Source: an uncultured Pedobacter sp. (GTDB lineage: Bacteria > Bacteroidota > Bacteroidia > Sphingobacteriales > Sphingobacteriaceae). Taken from it: a stretch of DNA of 64,000 nt. This document shows positions 61,229 to 64,000 of the stretch, one piece after another. How positions within the stretch are numbered: the first letter of the stretch is position 1; each line of letters begins with the position of its first letter. A program made the translations under genes and the position numbers. A model generated the notes under the pieces. It saw only the letters and a program-made list of their open reading frames with translations. It was not told the DNA's origin and made no database searches. The stretch is taken from NCBI RefSeq assembly GCF_946480185.1, contig NZ_CAMLIG010000004.1, forward strand, positions 1 to 64,000, in the 5' to 3' direction.

Positions 61229-63970
61229 CTATCTAATTTGAAATGTATAATCTCCTGAATTCACTTTATAAACCATTCTGTCACCATCTTTACGGATGAA
61301 TTCCACACCTTCTGCATTGGTGATATTTTTATTATTTTCTTTGATTGATTTCTCAGTTTTTGCCGGCAGATAAACTTCTGCTGTTGTATTGGCCGGAATG
61401 CTGATATTCCAAGTGAAGGTGTTTTTGTCTTTTTTCCAATTGCTTTTAATTTCACCGTAAGGAGAATTGAAACTTGCGTTCACATAATTCAATCCATCCA
61501 CGATTTCTGGTTTCATGATGATTTTTTTAAATCCCGGAGTTCCAGCTTTTATGCCGGCTAGGTTTTCGTAGTACCAAACCAACAAATCGCCCAGCATCAT
61601 CACGTGGTTTTGCGAGTTCATTCTTGGATGTGCGGTGTTTCCGTTCCACAGCTCCCAAATGGTAGTGGCTCCGTTTTCAATCATGTAACCCCAGCTCGGA
61701 TAAGTTTTTTGTGTCGCAATGGTATAAGCTAAATCCGGACGACCGTAATCGTTTAAACAACGCATTAACCATTGTATGCCGACTAAACCATTGCTTAAAT
61801 GTTCTTTATTGGTTACCTCCACAGTGTAAACGATGTTTTTAAAAACCTTGTCGGTTTCTGTTTTTGGCACCATCCCAAAATAAAGTGGAATAATATTATC
61901 GGTTAGCTTGTTGTCGTCACCATAAAAGCCTTTTTCGTTGTAGAATTTTTTATTAAAAGCATCTTTCACTTTAAAACTTAAAGTTTCAAACTCCTTGAAA
62001 TCAGCTTCGTTGCCAGCTATTTTGCTAAAATCCATCATCAACCTCAAGAAATGATAATAATAAGCTGTAGAAATCAGCTCCGAAGGATATTTTTTATCGG
62101 CACTTTTACCTCGTCCGGCTTCAATGGTAACTGGCGGTGCACACCAATCGCCGTAGCTGTCTTTGGTCATGATGCCATCTTCCAAATACCTGTCTTTCAT
62201 GTACTCCATCCATTTTTTGATAGCCGGATAATTATCTTTAACGACTTGTACATTGCCAGTTTGGTGGTGCAACATATCAGTAATTAAAACGATTACACCC
62301 GCCCAAGTCATGTTATCGCTGTAATAACGCCAAAATGCAGGCGCTACATCCGGAATTGCACCATCTTCTTTCTGCGAGTTGCGAATATCTTCCAACCATT
62401 TGGTGTAGATGCGTTCGTTGTCAAAAACAAAACTTTCTCCGTAAGCCACTTCGCCTCTATCGCCCAACCAGGGCATGCGCTCGTTACGTTGCGGACAATC
62501 CAAAGGCATCCCTTTGTAATTGCCGGCAATGCTCCACCACGCATTTTTAAAAATCTGGTTAACTAACGGATTTGAAGTTTCAAATGTCCCGATGGTTTTG
62601 ATGTTATCATAAACCATTTTCCCAACGAAATCCTCGATTTTAGGTTGATAGGTGTAGCCGGAAAGCTCCACAAATCTGAATCCACGATATACAAATGTGG
62701 GCTCCCGAATTTCTTCCTCGCCTCCTTTTAGCGTATATACATCTGTGTTTTTCGCGTTGCGGAGATTGGCTGTAAAGAGTTCTCCATTATCCTGCAATGA
62801 TTCCGCAAAACGAAGTTTAATTTGTTGACCTTTTACGCCCTTCACTTTTATCTGCAACCAGCCCACCATATTTTGTCCCATATCCAAAATGTATCTTCCG
62901 CCCGAAAGTTTGGTAATAGAAACAGGTTGAAGGGTTTTCATCACCTTCATGTTCTCATTCATTTGCGCTTCAATCGTTCCGCCTGGTTCCTGCACATATT
63001 CTGCATCTAGCCATTTGCTATCATCAAAACCAATATTATTCCATCCTGCAAATTCTTTTCTGGCATCATATTCCTCACCATCGTATTCGTTATTGGTTAT
63101 GATGGGTCCGTCTGCTGTTCCTTTCCAACTATTATCTGTGTCGATGTCCTCGGTACTACCATCGGTGTAAACCAGATGAAGGTTCAACAGCATTTTTGGA
63201 AAACCGAACGTTTTGATTTTATAAGGTTTTTCATTCTGGCGCATAGCGAAGAAACGACCGTTGCCTAAAACCGCACCGACTGCATTTTTTCCGTTTTGGA
63301 TGTAGGAAGTGACATCGTAGGTGTTGGCTTTGATGTTTTTGGTATAGTCCGTTGGTGATGGCGCCAAAACGTCATCGCTTACTTTTTTTCCGTTGATGAA
63401 AAGCTCGTATAAACCTAAACCCACAATAGATGCGGTGGCAGATTTGACTACTTTATTGCTCTCGAATTCTTTTCTAAAATATCTTGCAGATAAACGCGAA
63501 TCGTTTTCAATGCTGTCCCACGGGAAAGCCCTATCAAAGCCAATCCAAGTTTTTGGCCAGTCTTTATAATAGAGCAAACCCATTGTCCAGAAATGCGTTG
63601 CAGACCATTGGCTTTCACCGACGTTGGTCCAGGTTTTAACCTTCCAAAAGCATTTAGCCCGACTGGTCAGTTCCTTGCCATTGTATTTTACAAAAACAGA
63701 TTCTGATGAATTTACTTTTCCGGAATTCCATAAATCGCCTTCGTTATTCGCTAATTTCTCTTCAGAACTGGCCACCAAAACCTGATAGGCTTTTTGCTCC
63801 ACTCCTCGCTTCGGCGAAATCATTTGCCAACTTAAAAACGGTTGTTTTACATCAATTCCTAAGGGATTTACCAATTGCTCCACTTGAAGTGCAGTCACTT
63901 GAAGTTCTTGAGCTTTTAAATGATAAAAGTCAAAAACTAATAGGAATAATATGATGAATCTTTTAGCCAT
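61229..63970 (-). CDS. GH78 alpha-L-rhamnosidase (third copy), secreted
   Basis: This protein of about 913 aa starts at the ATG 63970 (MAKRFIILFLLVFDFYHLKA), because this gives a compact signal peptide; an ATG at 63985 adds five residues. It has an FnIII-like N-domain (EQLVNPLGIDVKQPFLSWQM), a carbohydrate-binding region (YELFINGKKVSDDVLAPSPT, AVGAVLGNGRFFAM), DMGQNMVGWLQIKVKGVKGQ and the barrel motif LDCPQRNERMPWLGDRGEVA. That is the standard D-x5-E-x4-GD arrangement with Pro replacing the usual Gly. MIENGATTIWELWNG and FNSPYGEIKSNW close the protein. It hydrolyses alpha-L-rhamnosides. It is the first visible gene of the second operon; the promoter probably lies beyond 64000. Confidence 0.93.
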   Translation of the reverse strand: MAKRFIILFLLVFDFYHLKAQELQVTALQVEQLVNPLGIDVKQPFLSWQMISPKRGVEQKAYQVLVASSEEKLANNEGDLWNSGKVNSSESVFVKYNGKELTSRAKCFWKVKTWTNVGESQWSATHFWTMGLLYYKDWPKTWIGFDRAFPWDSIENDSRLSARYFRKEFESNKVVKSATASIVGLGLYELFINGKKVSDDVLAPSPTDYTKNIKANTYDVTSYIQNGKNAVGAVLGNGRFFAMRQNEKPYKIKTFGFPKMLLNLHLVYTDGSTEDIDTDNSWKGTADGPIITNNEYDGEEYDARKEFAGWNNIGFDDSKWLDAEYVQEPGGTIEAQMNENMKVMKTLQPVSITKLSGGRYILDMGQNMVGWLQIKVKGVKGQQIKLRFAESLQDNGELFTANLRNAKNTDVYTLKGGEEEIREPTFVYRGFRFVELSGYTYQPKIEDFVGKMVYDNIKTIGTFETSNPLVNQIFKNAWWSIAGNYKGMPLDCPQRNERMPWLGDRGEVAYGESFVFDNERIYTKWLEDIRNSQKEDGAIPDVAPAFWRYYSDNMTWAGVIVLITDMLHHQTGNVQVVKDNYPAIKKWMEYMKDRYLEDGIMTKDSYGDWCAPPVTIEAGRGKSADKKYPSELISTAYYYHFLRLMMDFSKIAGNEADFKEFETLSFKVKDAFNKKFYNEKGFYGDDNKLTDNIIPLYFGMVPKTETDKVFKNIVYTVEVTNKEHLSNGLVGIQWLMRCLNDYGRPDLAYTIATQKTYPSWGYMIENGATTIWELWNGNTAHPRMNSQNHVMMLGDLLVWYYENLAGIKAGTPGFKKIIMKPEIVDGLNYVNASFNSPYGEIKSNWKKDKNTFTWNISIPANTTAEVYLPAKTEKSIKENNKNITNAEGVEFIRKDGDRMVYKVNSGDYTFQIR

Positions 63971-64000
63971 TTCAATTGAAATCAAAATATAAAGTCAGTT

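Overview
The window looks like a chromosome segment of a soil or plant-associated Bacteroidota, most likely Sphingobacteriaceae (Pedobacter-like). Reasons: AT-rich DNA, TAnnTTTG-type promoter boxes, signal peptides ending in AQ, a type IX secretion C-terminal domain, families largely confined to Bacteroidota (DUF4450, DUF3826, GH127, GH106), and dispersed palindromic intergenic repeats. The assignment rests on reading the sequence; no search was run.

Region 1 (1-3.7 kb) is an accessory strip of small single genes, all on the + strand: a HigBA/RelE-type toxin-antitoxin pair, a DUF4265 protein, a frameshifted alpha/beta hydrolase and a RibD-C/dihydrofolate-reductase-family protein. The DUF4265 gene and the reductase gene are each bracketed by imperfect direct repeats (47 nt and 76 nt), which gives a gene-cassette look without a recognisable integrase.

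Region 2 (3.7-25.9 kb) is a pectin/rhamnogalacturonan module. A minus-strand operon (GH105, GH28, a truncated oligogalacturonate-lyase-like fragment, a CBM9-PKD protein, GH42) is divergent from plus-strand genes: a 1408-aa PL1 pectate lyase with a type IX tail, a DUF4450 protein, a frameshifted second PL1, a GH65-like six-hairpin enzyme and a beta-propeller glycosidase. A GH127 beta-L-arabinofuranosidase converges on them.

Region 3 (26-47 kb) is one long minus-strand run below a divergent IclR regulator: GH78, a beta-propeller glycosidase, two GH2 enzymes, then a tightly coupled four-gene block (solute-binding-protein-like, class III CoA-transferase, class III CoA-transferase, solute-binding-protein-like), followed by a Gfo/Idh oxidoreductase, a MaoC dehydratase, a FucP-type symporter and GH106. 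Both binding-protein homologues lack signal peptides and no ABC permease or ATPase is present. This is the strongest candidate for an undescribed system: a cytoplasmic binding-protein/CoA-transferase complex for a glycan-derived acid.

Region 4 (48-49.2 kb) is a REP-associated tyrosine transposase inside an array of its own palindromic repeats.

Region 5 (49.2-64 kb) is a second minus-strand rhamnoside module: GH78, DUF3826, a BNR propeller, an STN-like/esterase fusion, a sugar-isomerase-type TIM barrel, a beta-helix enzyme fused to a rhamnose-mutarotase-like domain, Gfo/Idh, an SSS symporter and another GH78.

The inferred overall logic is secreted lyases and glycosidases that strip rhamnose, arabinose, galactose and galacturonate from pectic side chains, import of monosaccharides by H+ and Na+ symporters rather than ABC systems, and cytoplasmic oxidoreductases, isomerases and CoA enzymes acting on the products. 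No SusC/SusD pair is visible in these 64 kb, so the outer-membrane step must be encoded elsewhere.
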